Positions 1 through 35,023 of a stretch of 64,000 nt of DNA are shown here, piece by piece. The notes below the pieces were generated by a model. The model saw nothing but the letters and a program-made list of their open reading frames with translations, was not told the origin of the DNA and did not search any database. Source of the DNA: Amphiduros pacificus. Taxonomy: Eukaryota; Annelida; Polychaeta; Phyllodocida; Hesionidae. The DNA lies in assembly GCA_949316495.1 (NCBI GenBank), contig OX439009.1:9728701-9792700 (forward strand), read 5' to 3'. Every line of letters begins with the position of its first letter. Position 1 is the first letter of the stretch. The translations under genes were made by a program, and so were the position numbers.

Positions 1-38
<38 letters not shown>

Positions 39-41
<3 letters not shown>

Positions 42-458
42 GAAGCTAGTACAGATATGAGGTACCGGAAGTATCTTTGTCAGACCTCATTATGGGATAC
101 CATCTCATACCTTAATGTGAGTAACAGGAGAGTGCCATCTGGTGTTAATAATGAACTTATTTTACATACCCCACAAATCTAACGTTCATATCAATGGCGC
201 TAATGCCATTATCCACCACCAGGGCACTTATTACTAACTGTGACACTAGATGGCAGTGATTGATATAGTTATGGCCTGGTTGTATAAATATGCTTCTCAG
301 ACATGTTTGTTCAAAAAGGCCTTGTACAGGTTACTTATGTAACTGTGACTAAGCAGCTGCACTATGAAGAGTGGGGTATTTTATATGCCTCACAGTACGT
401 CAATGCCCCACAAGACAGGTCTGAGATTGGTAAAAACCCCATATCTGATACAATCTCT

Positions 459-463
<5 letters not shown>
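39..463 (+). repeat. TA-flanked 425-bp repeat, copy 1
   Basis: Unique block between two TA arrays (1-38 and 463-514), beginning TTTAGAAGCTAGTACAG and ending ATACAATCTCTTTC. About 96% identical by eye to 53840-54266, which is also bounded by TA arrays on both sides. It contains internal inverted segments (GTGCCATCTGGTGTTA with CACTAGATGGCAG). Confidence 0.85.
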
Positions 464-517
<54 letters not shown>

Positions 518-539
518 CTTGGCAATTCCCATGGTATGT

Positions 540-2690
540 TCTGCTCTATATGTATGACGTTCAGAAAATATGATCTTGTAGAATAGAAACATTCTAAGAC
601 AAACACTCCACATGTCTAACCCTTACCACAGAGAATATTCATATATTATAAATATTTATCTCATGATGTATATCATCTGAAGTGACATGAATTTATTTGA
701 TAAATTGTTAAATATGGTATACCAGTAAAATGTTTTGAATTCAATTAACCAAGCCTGAAAGTGATGATTTAAGGGGTGATCAGTTCTGTGCGACCCTTAT
801 AAAAAGATGATAATGAAGATGGATTGGGTCAGATATTACAGGGATTGCAAGGTAGTTTAAAAGTTCATTTGTGTGGCCATGGTTACAAAAGAAAATATAT
901 GTTTTAAAAACTTATATTCAAAAAATATATTTACCTGCCTTTTGATAAAATAAATGTGTAATGTACATAACTTAATGTACAGAAGTTATTATATTTCATT
1001 TATATCTCTTTTAAGTAGGAAATGATCAACAATGCTGAAAGTCATCTGCAATTTTTTAAACATAATTGTTACACAATAATCTAAATATTATAGCAAATAT
1101 ATGTGAACTCTGAACCTTTGAAGCTTGTTAATTTTGCTGTTGTTATTGTTTTTCCAATTCTATTTTTCTTATTCTATCCTACAAATTGTCTTTATTTGGC
1201 AATGATGGCAGCATCCTATTTTCTCTGTATTGTTTATATTCTGACTATTTGTAGACAACAAATGACCTTACCGATATGTTGAAAGGCCTGAGCCAGAGGT
1301 TATAATGGGAACATATAAAATATGCCAGAACATATACAATATGTCAGAACACTATTGGCAGTGAGTTTATCTCATAAAATCTGGTAAATATGACCCTCTA
1401 GGACTGCAGGTACCTTCTTTACGATGATTCCATCCAGTCTATATGAGTACATTTTACACTAAACCACTTAATCCATCACAATCCTTAGCTGTATCACAGT
1501 TATGTACCTAGATCTTATGTGTTAAAAAGACATTACATAGTCATTAAATGAATAATTTGTAATGATACTAAAAGGATGACGTCACAATAAGACCTACAAG
1601 AGCACCATAACTCGCTTTGATAAAACCACACCCTTAACCGGGTAAGGTATGTTGCCCTGATGTTCTCAATCCTATTCATCTTAAAAAGAATTATGCGTGT
1701 TGATTACTAACATAGTTTTAATTAAAAAGTGTGTTCCATGACTTATATACCATTTCTATATTGTATCCCATGCCTCCTTCCATGACTATTTCATAGTTTC
1801 TTGGTAATCATATGACAGAAACCTAAATCACATATTAGATATATCATGCAATATTACCATTTCTATATTATATCCCATGACCCCATACTTGACCATTTCA
1901 GTTTCTTGACAACAACTATATATTAGGTGCATATATGAGATAGACAAGTGCTAAAGAGATGGAGGAGGAATAATTATAATGCAAGCAAGTTCTAACATTG
2001 AATCGATTACATTTTCTTTGAGAAATATAGATCTTTACCCTATGATATTGTTTTTTAAGTCAGCATTTCAAATCATATCAGAAAACTTTTAGTAATTATT
2101 TTGGATAGTGAGTGATCTACTGATTAGCATCATGTACTATTTGCACTGAGTGTTGTCTTGGTTGAGCAAGAGACCAAGAAAGAACATAGACTACAACATT
2201 AGGTGCCCTGCACTGTCACGCCGTCTCGCCTGAGACAGTATTTAGATCTAAATTAATTTCAACTATAAAAATAATTATCAAAAATTGAAAAGGTTGTATT
2301 TGGATTTGGTTTGTTTTGGGTGGATTTCATATTCTTGCTCAAGTTACTTTTGAATGGTCAAAGGTGACTTATTGGATTTATTAAGTAGTGTGTATGAATA
2401 TCTCAGTTGGTCACATTCATTGCTCTTGGGTCGTAAAATCTGAATGGCACCTGAGTGTCTCCCCCCCTCTCCACATCCCCCACGCAGAGGTGCCACATAA
2501 AAGGCAACAGGAAAATGAGCATTGAGTTCCAAAATCATAGACAAAATGGGTTATATCACAGTTACAAACACAAATCCGAACATGATATCAGGTATGTATA
2601 TTTTGAAATTGTCTTTAATTTGTTCCATTGAAGATTGATTTTTATAATCAATTCTGAGAAATTATGGAACATAACCTGATTTTTGTCAGC
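540..2690. other. No recognised gene
   Basis: AT-rich sequence with many stops on both strands; nothing recognised. Short frames here (for example 2344-2544) have no exon-like features. Confidence 0.6.
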
Positions 2691-2713
2691 TTTACTTTAG
2701 AGTCAGCAGGATA

Positions 2714-2851
2714 TGTTTGTTTGTTTGAGTTTTTACATCACTGTCAACATTATCTCAGTCATTTCATGATGAGACCTACTTGTAGCAGATATAGTGCTGT
2801 CTCACTGAATTGTCATGTTGCAGGTCCTTGACATGACAACCCACCTGGTCA
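2714..2851 (-). mobile_element. SINE family S-A, 3' part
   Basis: Reverse-strand tail and centre (TTTTTACATCACTGTCAACA ... GTCCTTGACATGACAACCCA) without the tRNA head. Confidence 0.8.
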
Positions 2852-3059
2852 AGAGGGTGTCTTGCACTTATGAAATATTCTTTTACAGCTCACCCCTTTG
2901 CCAAATGTATTTCTAAGTTCACCCCTCTGTTTAACTACTTTCGCAGATCACCAATGTGTTGAACTACATTTGCAGATCATACCTGGTCCAAAGGACGAGT
3001 GAGATCCTATCACCAGAACTATATATTTGCTTTGAAAATATTGGACATCAAACCAAAAC

Positions 3060-3300
3060 CTTTGCAGAACCCATGTTCTTGTCTTGATCTTATACTTAAC
3101 TATAGCAGATGATAAGATGATAAGTATGAGATAAAGACAAGAACGTGGGTTAGTGCAGTGTTCAGACTGACATATCTCTCATTGGTTCTGGTGGAAGAAT
3201 CTCACCCATCCTTTGGACTCTTGAGATCTTTCCACCAGAACCAACTTGAGAGATCTGTCAGCCTAAACACTGCACAAACCCATGTTCTTGCTTTAATATT
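3060..3300. repeat. Foldback (long inverted repeat) element
   Basis: Two nested hairpins: TTCTTGTCTTGATCTTATAC pairs with GATAAGTATGAGATAAAGAC.., and GTGTTCAGACTGACATATCT..GGTTCTGGTGGAAGA pairs with TTTCCACCAGAACCAA..CAGCCTAAACACTGCAC. Related single arms occur at 43910-43975 and 50345-50435. Confidence 0.75.
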
Positions 3301-3847
3301 CAATGTGTTCTTACATCTATCCCTTCTTCCTGTTTTTCCTTGTCAGACACTTCACTCCCTTTTCATTGGTCACATGCTTTCTTTCGTATTTTGGTCAAAA
3401 TAAAATCCTAATATGTTTATACTGGCTAAAGTGGACAGATCCTTAACTCCATACTAATCTGGTAAACATATTGACATTCATATAGAAACATGTTGTGGAA
3501 ATATTTGCCGCAGGCACCAAATAAAAGATGTAAATAAATATATAATTATTTAAATCTACAAACTAAAAGGTATGAGCAATTGAGTTCCTTACTTAAAACA
3601 AGTGCGATTATGATTTTAGATAATAATTTGTAATGAAAACAATAGTTAACAATATCATAGCAAGATGGAAATTGCATTCATACCCTTGATGTCTTGATAT
3701 CTTTTGAACTTAAAATTGATGACGCAGTTGAACATGTTTCAACCTTTATCCGTCATCATAAAGTCTGGTTCCAATGAGGATAAAGCGGTAGCATCAGTTA
3801 TTCATGATTTACAGGTTTCTGTGCCCTGGTGAGTTTTTGTATATACA

Positions 3848-4147
3848 TTTTTTACATCACTTTCAACATTATTTCAGTCATTTCATGATGAGACCTACTT
3901 GTAGCAGATATAGTGCTGCCTCACTAAATTGTCATGTCGCAGGTCCTTGACATGACAACCCACCCGGTCACAGATTTACAAGGAACAACGGGTTAACCCT
4001 TTAGGCACGGGCCTCAGCTCATGTGTGAAATTGAATCATGAATTCAATCTCGTCACGGCCGGGGATCAAACCCACGACCTTTGGATCACCACAGAGGAAC
4101 TGTCGCTAATACGCTGGTGCTCTAACCAACTGCGCCACGGCCTGTGG
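3848..4147 (-). mobile_element. SINE family S-A, near full length
   Basis: Runs from the tail to a complete reverse-strand tRNA head ending CTCTAACCAACTGCGCCACG; the B box reads as GGTTTGATCCC on the minus strand. Confidence 0.88.
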
Positions 4148-4149
4148 CC

Positions 4150-5630
4150 TTGGTGAGTTACGTGAAGCCTCTGTCAAGCATATTGAAAGTTAATTGCTTA
4201 TACCCCAGTCACATTTGCAGCAGGTTCCAACCATGAAGTGAGAAATGACCTGCAGGTCTTGTGTGCTGGGGAGCTTTGTCTTACCATTAGAGTGGTCACA
4301 TTAGAAATGGGCACCGCCGCATGGCCACCAGAGCGCCGACTGCTTATTGCTAGAACACCACAGACCTATCCAGACATTGGATGACTGATTTTGTCAAAGA
4401 TATCCATTTTCTCAAAGATATCCTTTTAGTAAATTGAGAAAAAAGGTGACTGGGGTCTGATATATGCATGATAAGAGCCACAAAATGCACGTGCCCTGTG
4501 TTATGGGCTAAGCATTGCTTCGGTACTGGCCTAACAGATGACACATTTGTCTCTTTGACTAAATAGCTTAATTTAATGACTGGGAAAGTCAATGGGTGGG
4601 ACTTACATAAATAAACATCAGCCATTCATGATGATACATATCACAAGGAGGTTCCATCGCTGGCTGAAATATTCAATAGCCACAAAACCTTTAGAATGAT
4701 GGCATTATCAAGAATAATCAAAGAGCCTTCCTCATGTTGCTTTTTAATGAGATTTCACATGTGACTAGGCTGTTAGACACTTTTAATTTGATAAGGAGGA
4801 TACTGCAATTAAGAATAAGATTGAACATACTAATTATTAGAGTTTTTTTAGTATGTCTCTGATCAAAATAATTCTCAACATCCCTACCTTCTCAGCTGTC
4901 AAAGTGAAAAGAAATAGTGACATAAGCACTGGTCATGTGTCCAATAGCTTTTTTTGTGCCTCTGAGCCAGTTTTTAGTGCTCAACAGAATTCACTGGACA
5001 GGCACTACTACCATTTAAGATTACTAACCATTTAATATCTTCAAAACATAAACAACAAAGATTTTGGGATCCACCTTCGCCCAACATATTAAAATTCCAA
5101 TGGGAATGAATACATTGTTGTGTCGATCGTTTTGGTGCTATAAGTAAAGTGTTTTCCATAATGGCGGCCATGTATTATGTATGCATGCTTTAACATTGTT
5201 AAACTCAGATTTTTTCCACCTTGTTAATAATTAACATCAATAAAATGGTGGCAGAAATATTAGCAGTGTCTGATAAAATATATCATTGAATTGTATCTTG
5301 ATGAACACTTGATCTTTTGTGGTGCAACTATTCCATATCTAACATATTTCTTCCACTGCTGTTATAATCAAGTGATTTTGGCTTTTATTCAAAACTATTG
5401 TATGGAAATAAAGACAGTATCCCTACAATGCGCTTACACTTACATTGCATTGTATAATACCAGGACATGGTCACAAAAAATGTAAATGTTTGTTTCATAT
5501 ATGATCATCATTGTGGCTTATTCAATACTACATATATGGCATGTTACATTTTATTTTTTTGTGACTTGAGAATCGTGCCGGAAGCGATATTCCAATTTTC
5601 TTGTAAATCTGTGACTGGGTGGAATTATAA
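4150..5630. other. No recognised gene
   Basis: AT-rich; short frames only, none with family signatures. Confidence 0.55.
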
Positions 5631-5631
5631 T

Positions 5632-5918
5632 AATTCTCACTGCTTCAGTGGGCCCTGCTGCCACCTAGTGTTAAAATGTCACGTAATTGTCAACTTTGTG
5701 TACATTGGCTCAAGGAAGTGACAAATGGTGGATTATTTTTAACCAGTGTTTTTTTATATACAATTTTTTCCCAAAATATTCATGTATTCCTCTCACAGCA
5801 TAAAAATGGCAGTCATCATATCAGCTGTCATAACTGCAAACCTATCCCAGCATGCATTGCACATTGTTAATGAGACACCTGGTGTATCACAAATGTTGAC
5901 GCTCAAGCAGTGAGAATT
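5632..5918. mobile_element. MITE with 14-bp perfect TIRs
   Basis: AATTCTCACTGCTT at 5632-5645 and its reverse complement AAGCAGTGAGAATT at 5905-5918 bound a 287-bp AT-rich non-coding element. A related fragment (AGGTGGCAGCAGGGCCCACT then GGGCAGTGAGAATT) is at about 62200-62250. Confidence 0.65.
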
Positions 5919-6465
5919 GTTTACATAAAAGACTATCATATACAACCATATTGTTGTTGTGAATTACAGCGCAGATCTGTTATTTGCATGTCAAAAACAT
6001 ATCAAAGGGAGTAAGTGCATAGGCCGATTGCCGATCTCCATGTTGTTTTTCCCCCATTGAAAAGTACACACTGGAACTGTACAACTTTGCCGGAACCAGA
6101 ACTGTACAACTCCACTATATTTAATCATTGGTCGGAGAGATTGGCAGGGGGCCTATGTGAGTTTACCTCCACCCAGTCTATGATTGGACTACATATAACT
6201 TAATGTGGTTCATACAATGCTGGAGCATCTGCCAAAGCAATCCAAAACCTTTGGCATGTATTCCCAGTGTAAGATAGCATAACAAATCACATCCAACCTT
6301 CTACCCTATATTTAAGAGACATGACCTGTTCTATAGAAATTAGGCGTTGTCAGATTTAGTGCAATGAACCTCATTGGCCTGTATACTCATATAGAAGACA
6401 GTGGAGGCTATTTTGTTTGAATTCAAGACATGAACACCAGTCTTTTAGTGCATGACCCCTGATAT

Positions 6466-7760
6466 AACATCATGATTCACGTCTGTCCAGTAGTAGTTTA
6501 TGATCAATTGTGTCAGGGACCACGGGCCGTGCCACAGTTGGTTAGAGTGCCAGCATAATAGCACCAGTTCCTCTGTGGTGATCCAAAGGTCGTGGGTTCA
6601 ATCCCCGGCTATGTCGAGATTGAATATATAAACACATCACATCACAGAATTTGAAAATATCAGTAATGTATAAAATAAATATGTATGAATTATTAAAAAG
6701 ACTTAAATACCTGTTGATGTTTTGTGGTCATGATGTAATGGTGAGGCATGTCCTTGTAAATCTGTGACCAGGTGGGTTGTCATGTCAAGGACCCGTGACA
6801 TGACAATTCAGTGAAGCAGCACTATATCTGCTACAAGTAGGTCTCATCACAAAAAGACTGAAATAATGTTGAAAGTGATGTAAAAAAAAACCAAACATCA
6901 TGATTCACGTCTGTCAAGTAGTATTTAATGACCAATTGTGTCAGGGGCCACGGGCCGTGGCACAGTTGGTTAGAGTGCTTACATCATAATAGCACCAGTT
7001 CCTCTGTGGTGATCCAAAGGTCGTGGGTTCGATCCCCGTCTATGCCGAGATTGAATTCATGATAATATATAAACACTCTTTACATCACAGAATTTTAAGA
7101 TATCAGTTATGTATAAAATAAATCTGTATATATTATTAAAAGACTTATATATCTTTTGATGTTTTGTGGTCATGATGTAATGGGTTCGATCCCCGGCTAT
7201 GCCGAGATTGAATTAATGATATAATTTATAAACACTCCTCACATCAGATAATTTTAAGATATCAGTAATGTATAAAATAAATATGTATGAATTATTAAAA
7301 AGACTTAAATATCTTTTGATGTTTTGTGGTCATGATGTAATGGTGAGGCATGTCCTTGTAAATCTGTGACCAGGTGGGTTGTCATGTCAAGGACCCGTGA
7401 CATGACAATTCAGTGAAGCAGCACTATATCTGCTACATATAGGTCTCATCACAAAAAGACTGAAATAATGTTGAAAGTGAAGTAAAAAAAAACAAAACAT
7501 CATGATTCACATCTGTATTTTATGATCAATAGTGTCAGGGGCCACGGGCCGTGGCACAGTTGGTTATATAGAGTGCCAGCATAACAATAGCACCATTTCC
7601 TCTGTTGTGATCCAAAGTTCGTGGGTTCGATCCCAGTCTATGCCGAGATTGAATTCATGATAAGATAAACACTCTTTACATCACAGAATTTTAAGATATC
7701 AGTTATGTATAAAATAAATCTGTATATATTATTAAAAGACTTGTATACCTTTTGATGTTC
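6466..7760 (+). repeat. Tandem array of composite SINE-containing units
   Basis: Three units starting CATCATGATTCAC at about 6468, 6898 and 7498. Each has a S-A SINE head (GGGCCGTG.CACAGTTGGTT), an AT-rich insert of about 115 bp (AAACACTC..TATAAAATAAAT..GTGGTCATGATGTAATGG) and, in the first two, the SINE tail. The middle unit has the insert twice; the third lacks the tail. Confidence 0.85.
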
Positions 7761-7789
7761 TGTGGTTCTTGATTAACAGGTCAATGACC

Positions 7790-9265
7790 TAAGAAAACAA
7801 GAGCTCCACCCTTAAATTTGGTTATAGAGTCCTATTTGGTTCAAAAACGATACTATTACAGGAGTATCTACAGTATCAAATAACCTTGCACATTAAAATA
7901 TCAAGTTTGATAGTATCAAAATCGATACACTCAATTAAAATATGCTTAACAGTCATAGCTCTTTGACAACCAATACACAGAGGCTGTTCTTCGCCTTTAA
8001 GAAGAAAGCAATGTATCAACCGACTATGTCCTATTCTATGTCCTGGATCTGTTGAGCATTTCTTTAATTCTGACATAGATATATTTAATATTTAAAGTCG
8101 CATAGGTCCATGGAGGTGTTTCTGGATACTAAAATTTAGCTATTTGATTTGGATTTATACTTAAAGATTGTAAAGATTCTTTAATGTGAATGCCAAAAGT
8201 CGGCACTGTATTTACTTTATTTTCAAAAAAATCAACATAATTTGAATTAAATATGGCATCATGTGTAGGATTGTCTGGATTTGCAGCAATTTTTGCAGCT
8301 TTTGAAGGGCAAGCTTTTCTCTTCTTAAATCTAGAGGCATTTCATCTGCTTCAAACACCAAGCTATCTGCGGGTGATGTTCAAAATGCACCAAGGCATGA
8401 TACATATAACATACATACATCCGTAAACAAGTCTGGAATGTACCAGCACTCTATATATTGTTATAAAACATTACGGTCCAATTGGTATGGGCAAGAACCT
8501 GTAATAAATCTAATGCTTAGTTAATTTCTTGTCAAAATAAGTCCAAGAAACCTTATTTCTTCAACAACAAGTTTTGCCTCAATAAAGATCAGGATCTGGG
8601 AGAACCTTCCAATATTTACATACATACAGTTGCATACATACAGTTTTCTTAACATCCGTTATTATCAGCCCATTCTTGTATTCTATTAAGATGTTGTTGG
8701 AGCTGTCTTTCTATAGTATGCATGCTTGTGGACCTGTAACATAAATTAAAATCATTAACAAATATTGAACAAACTGTTCCAAGTCTCACATAATTTAGTA
8801 TGCTGCTGACTTTTTGAATAAATAGGGTAACAGATAATATACTACCCTGTGGAGCCACGGGCCGTGGGACAGTTGGTTAGAGTGCCAGCTTGCTTGCACT
8901 AGTTCCTCTTTGGACACAATCCCTGGCCATTCTGAGATTGATTTCATGATACATTTTCTCACATGAGCCGAGGCCCCATGACAAAGGGTTAACCTGTTGT
9001 CCTTGTAAATCTGTGACCGGGTGGGTTGTCATGTCAAGGACCTGCGACATGGCAATCCAGTGAGGCAGCACTATATCTGCTACAAGTAGGTCTCATCACG
9101 AAATGACTGAAATAATGTTGTAAGTGATGTAAAACCCAAACAAACAAACAAACAATTCTCCAAAAAGTAATCTTTGATCTCCAGGATCTTGCCTGATATT
9201 GATTGCACATTACAGCAGCAAATGGTTAAGCGATTACTATGTGATGGAGAGTACAACAAAATCAC
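7790..9265 (-). mobile_element. Decayed LINE fragments (Jockey/I-type RT)
   Basis: Minus-strand pieces: an endonuclease-start-like NVQSISGKILEIKDYF near 9170-9240; RT core with PQGSILSVTLF, FVNDFNLCYRS and TIERQLQQHLNRIQEWAD (8649-8852); and a terminal region with RIGHSRLIHCFLLKGEEQPL and C-x2-C ... TVKHILIEC (7876-8076). A SINE sits between the endonuclease and RT pieces. Most of the element between them is missing. Confidence 0.75.
8852..9155 (+). mobile_element. Full-length tRNA-derived SINE (family S-A)
   Basis: tRNA-like head with A-box-like sequence (CAGTTGGTTAGAGTG), a weak B-box region, a conserved centre (GACATGGCAATCCAGTGAGG, CTGCTACAAGTAGGTCTCAT) and a tail GTGATGTAAAACCCAAACAA followed by more CAAA units. 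The conserved centre recalls the MetaSINE style of invertebrate SINEs (uncertain). Confidence 0.88.
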
Positions 9266-9579
9266 AGTATTTTTTATATTATATGCATATTCAAATTGTA
9301 CATCTGGAGTTGTAAAGATAAATTGAACATGATTATTCTAATCCAGATTTTAATTGCTGGTTTTGTCAAGGTGGGTGACAGATTGTTTAATGTTGCTACA
9401 CTATTCATATTCCAGGATATTCCCCAAGTTAGTTAACTTTTCAAGACCACACCAAGGAGGGCTTTATTCTATTGTAAAATATAATGCATGGTGCCATATA
9501 TGTTGCTTTAAGGAATGTGAGGTTTTTGTCTTGATATTGTTAGCTTTGCAGCCACCAGGTTAGTTTCTTTGCAAACGGT

Positions 9580-10240
9580 TCTGAGCTCCAAAGATCACTC
9601 AATAATACCCCAATATGAAGATTTCCTCTGTTTTCTCTAGAAAGATATGATCCATATTTTGTACATTTACAAAACAAAAAGATTTTATGTGTTTCACAAG
9701 TGAGAGATAGCTACAACAGTTTAAGATAGCCACAACATTGAGAGGCAGCTGCACAATTGAGAGGTAGTTACAACAGTGATATATAGCTGCATAAGTGAGG
9801 CATGTTCAGACATGTATATTGCTGAAGTTTGAAAGTTCAATATGAAGGTTTGTGTCTTTACATTTTTGTTTGTTTTTCAACATACAGGTTTGTTTCTGAA
9901 CATTTTCTTATATTTTCTCCATTCCCCCCCCCCCCCCCCAAAAAAAAAAAAATCAGTTCCACATGATCTAATGTGCATGTCACTCAAATAAACCCCACTA
10001 TGAAGATTGTATCTTTGATTTGAATAACAGTATGTTTAACATTATTATTTGTATAATTTTCTTGAACTTGCATAATCAATTCAGTTATATATGTTCTGAT
10101 GTGCATATCACTCAACCCCTGTATGAGGACTTCATCTTCAGCATGATAAAAACTGGGATTTGAGCCTGGGAACTGAACCCACGTCCCAGCCTCTGGCAGC
10201 ATTGTTTAATTAACCATGCGGAGTTCTGATTGAAATCTCA
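9580..10240 (+). mobile_element. Degenerate relative of the TIR element interior
   Basis: Three copies of the roughly 115-bp unit (CCAATATGAAGATTTC; CACTATGAAGATTGTATC; TGTATGAGGACTTCATCTTC) ending in a tRNA-like module (GAACTGAACCCACG ... TTAACCATGC). No terminal repeats found. Confidence 0.55.
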
Positions 10241-11200
10241 GAAAATGAGAAACCAGACAAACACATCTTACTGATGTGATTGATTTTTAAGATTAAAATT
10301 TCTGGTCTCTTTCATGATGTGGTTAAGAAATGATTTTCAAGACATGAATTTCTGGTCTAGCTTATGGTTAACATGAAAAGACATGACAAATATAGGACAT
10401 TTGAAGAAACCAAATTCAAAAATGAAGCTTAATTATCCAAAATTCCAAATAAAATTCAAAACCTTTCAAAAGACTGATATTTTAGTGATGCACTGGTCAA
10501 GCTGAAGCGTACTGTGACGCCACTTTTTGGTATGATTATATTCAATATTGATAAAAACTAATTTGATTACAAGATATTAAATGTGTAAATAACGTCTATT
10601 GAAAAGGAAACATAATAATGTCTATCTTAGAAAAACAAAAGCATAAAAAGTACCTCTCTATGTTTATACAGAACATATTGTTTAAGTATTGTGTAGAGTT
10701 ACTTGGACTGCAAAATTTAGAATCTCAGTCACTTGCTGTCAATTAAAACAACTGAGATAGACATCCTTTACATATTGTGCAATTATCTTTAAATTTAGTT
10801 TCTTGTAAACAAATAATGGATGCATTATATTTGACCCTATAACCTGTTACATTTTCCTTGATCTTTGGTTTCTTTTTTGTCAGATTTATTACATGTTGTT
10901 TTTACTATTATTTTTCTTTATAACTTCATGATGTAGAATGATATGATGATGTTTTTGTTGATATTACTATGTGTAATTATATTTGGGGTATTGGATGCAA
11001 GAATGGATGTTGCTTAAGATTTTGAAATATTTGTAAATAAAGGAGTAATTCTTGTTTTTCATCGCAAATGTACTATTGGTCTTTGGTCTTTAATGTACTA
11101 GTGTAGGACATCTTATTTTTACTTCTAAACATAAAGAAATATAAAGAATTTTGTTAAATTAATATTTTTCATTTTGAATTTCATTGTACAATTTTAGTTT
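10240..11200. other. Upstream region of the mucin gene
   Basis: AT-rich, no coding signature. Promoter and any non-coding first exon should be here or further left, but no reliable core promoter could be named. Confidence 0.5.
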
Positions 11201-11208
11201 GCAGACGG

Positions 11209-33130
<21,922 letters not shown>

Positions 33131-34613
33131 TAGGAGATTAAGATGTGCATTACTATACTTTCACATTTATTCCAGTTTCTATAACGTGTATAACGTGTAT
33201 AACGTGTATCTCACAATGAAATGACAACCATAATAATGATAATGAAAGTTACATTCCAAAGATATATACATATATTAAATATTTACTCCAGTATTATGTT
33301 TAATAGCTTTCACATTACATATTTTTTAAGATAACGCATACAACAATATATTATTAATAATTGGAGATAAACTTTATTGCATAAAGCACTTATAAACTTA
33401 GTCAAACACTCTTAAGCTTACATATTTTAACTCTAACGACCCACACTCACTTACATCAACCGTGATACTTGATGACATTGTTAAGTGTAGCTAACCTAAT
33501 GATACATAAACGTGAATATACCTGTTATAATAAGTTGCTAATACATGGCACAGCTGATGGCATATGCCCTGAACGTATATTAAGCAGATGGGCGGGATGG
33601 AAGCCCAGGTAAAACTATTAATGCCAGCCCCACTGGCATACCCCTAAAGCAGTCATGTTTTGAGCCTGCCAGGGTACCCTGTAGTACCCTGTAGATACCT
33701 GACCTGATGATCATTTGATTTGATTTGATTTTGATTTGATTTGATATGTTGGCCGCTCCACTTTTGTCTCGTGGGCACTCAGAGCTTACGCAGCGTGGCT
33801 ACCCAGCTAGAGGGGAGATCCAATACGCACTATCTCCAATCTGTTAATAGCACTCGTCATAGGGGCTTGACATGTGGCATGACTGAGGCGAGTGACCAGG
33901 GGATGTCAGGTGACCAAGAGGCCTCGGGGCACTGGACCCTGTGAGGCTTGCAGAACAGCTGACCAGCTCATCTCTAAATGGATCTTAAACAATGTTTAAG
34001 ACTCACTTATATCTCATTACAATATTTACTAACTTAAGGGTAATATAGGTTAATGTGCAATAAACCTTTTGTATATGTACCTTTAATCAGGAAAGTTTAT
34101 TCAAGCTGGATTTGCCTAAAATATGTGAAAATAAAACTTCAAATTTAACTGGGGTTTCCCATTATCAGGATATTCCTTAATGAAAAGTAACTATTTATTC
34201 AAAGTTGTTTTCATCAGATTCAATATCTTTTTTGTATTGCATACATTGTATATTCATTTTATACAAGATCCAATTTATTATATATCTAAAACCAAATCAT
34301 GTTTTAATTGGTTTGCATAAGATTGTGTTTTTAAACTAATATATGCACTGTGTATCATAAATAAATAGGTGTGATATTTTGCTTTGAACCAAGTAGTTTG
34401 TTTGAATACAATTGAAAGGAAAAATATTTTATAACGTGCAAGCTGTGAAAAGGCTCTGCCTCATATGTTAGGATTTCAGAACTTAAATCCTCAATATTAA
34501 ATTGACATCAAAGCTTTCATGAAATCAATTATTCAAGCCCTTTATCCTCATTTAATATAATGTTCAAATGTTTATGGCCCAAATTACCCCAACATAAATA
34601 TTTGTACCAACAT
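33131..34613. other. 3' flank of the mucin gene
   Basis: Likely 3' UTR, with a candidate AATAAA near 34059; a GC-richer patch at 33740-33960 is of unknown origin. Confidence 0.45.
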
Positions 34614-34745
34614 TTGTCCAAAATAGCTCAATTGATAGGGTATTTGCCTTGAGTTCCATGGATTTACCATTTGAATCCCGGCCAGTTAATATAAGATGCT
34701 ATGAACAGTATCAGCGGTCTGTGAATGACACCTTTTTATAATATA
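34614..34745 (+). mobile_element. SINE family S-B, degraded copy
   Basis: ATAGCTCAATTGATAGGGTA, TTTGCCTTGAG, TTTGAATCCCGGCCAGTTA and ATCAGCGGT match the copy at 52716 in order. Confidence 0.65.
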
Positions 34746-35023
34746 AGTGTATTTCAATCAAGTCTATTTTGTCCTATTTTTCCTTGATGATGGTTTTGAT
34801 GAGAAATGAAGCAAATTAGTTCTGCAGATTACACAACAGGAGTAGACTCGTTTTTAGGTGTGTTTATTTCATTTCATTGGGAAGAAAATTCATTGTGATC
34901 CAAGTGAAACAAATATTCTTATTTTCATTTGTATAATTTAGAAATAAAAAGGAAGTTTGGTAATCAGACATGTGAAGAGAGGTGAAATTATTTTGGAATG
35001 ATCAAGTGTGTACTTTACCTCTA

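Noticed and set aside
6466-7760. CRISPR-like or phage repeat array
   Set aside because: Eukaryotic sequence; units are long composite SINE copies with no regular spacers. The other arrays are contiguous minisatellites.
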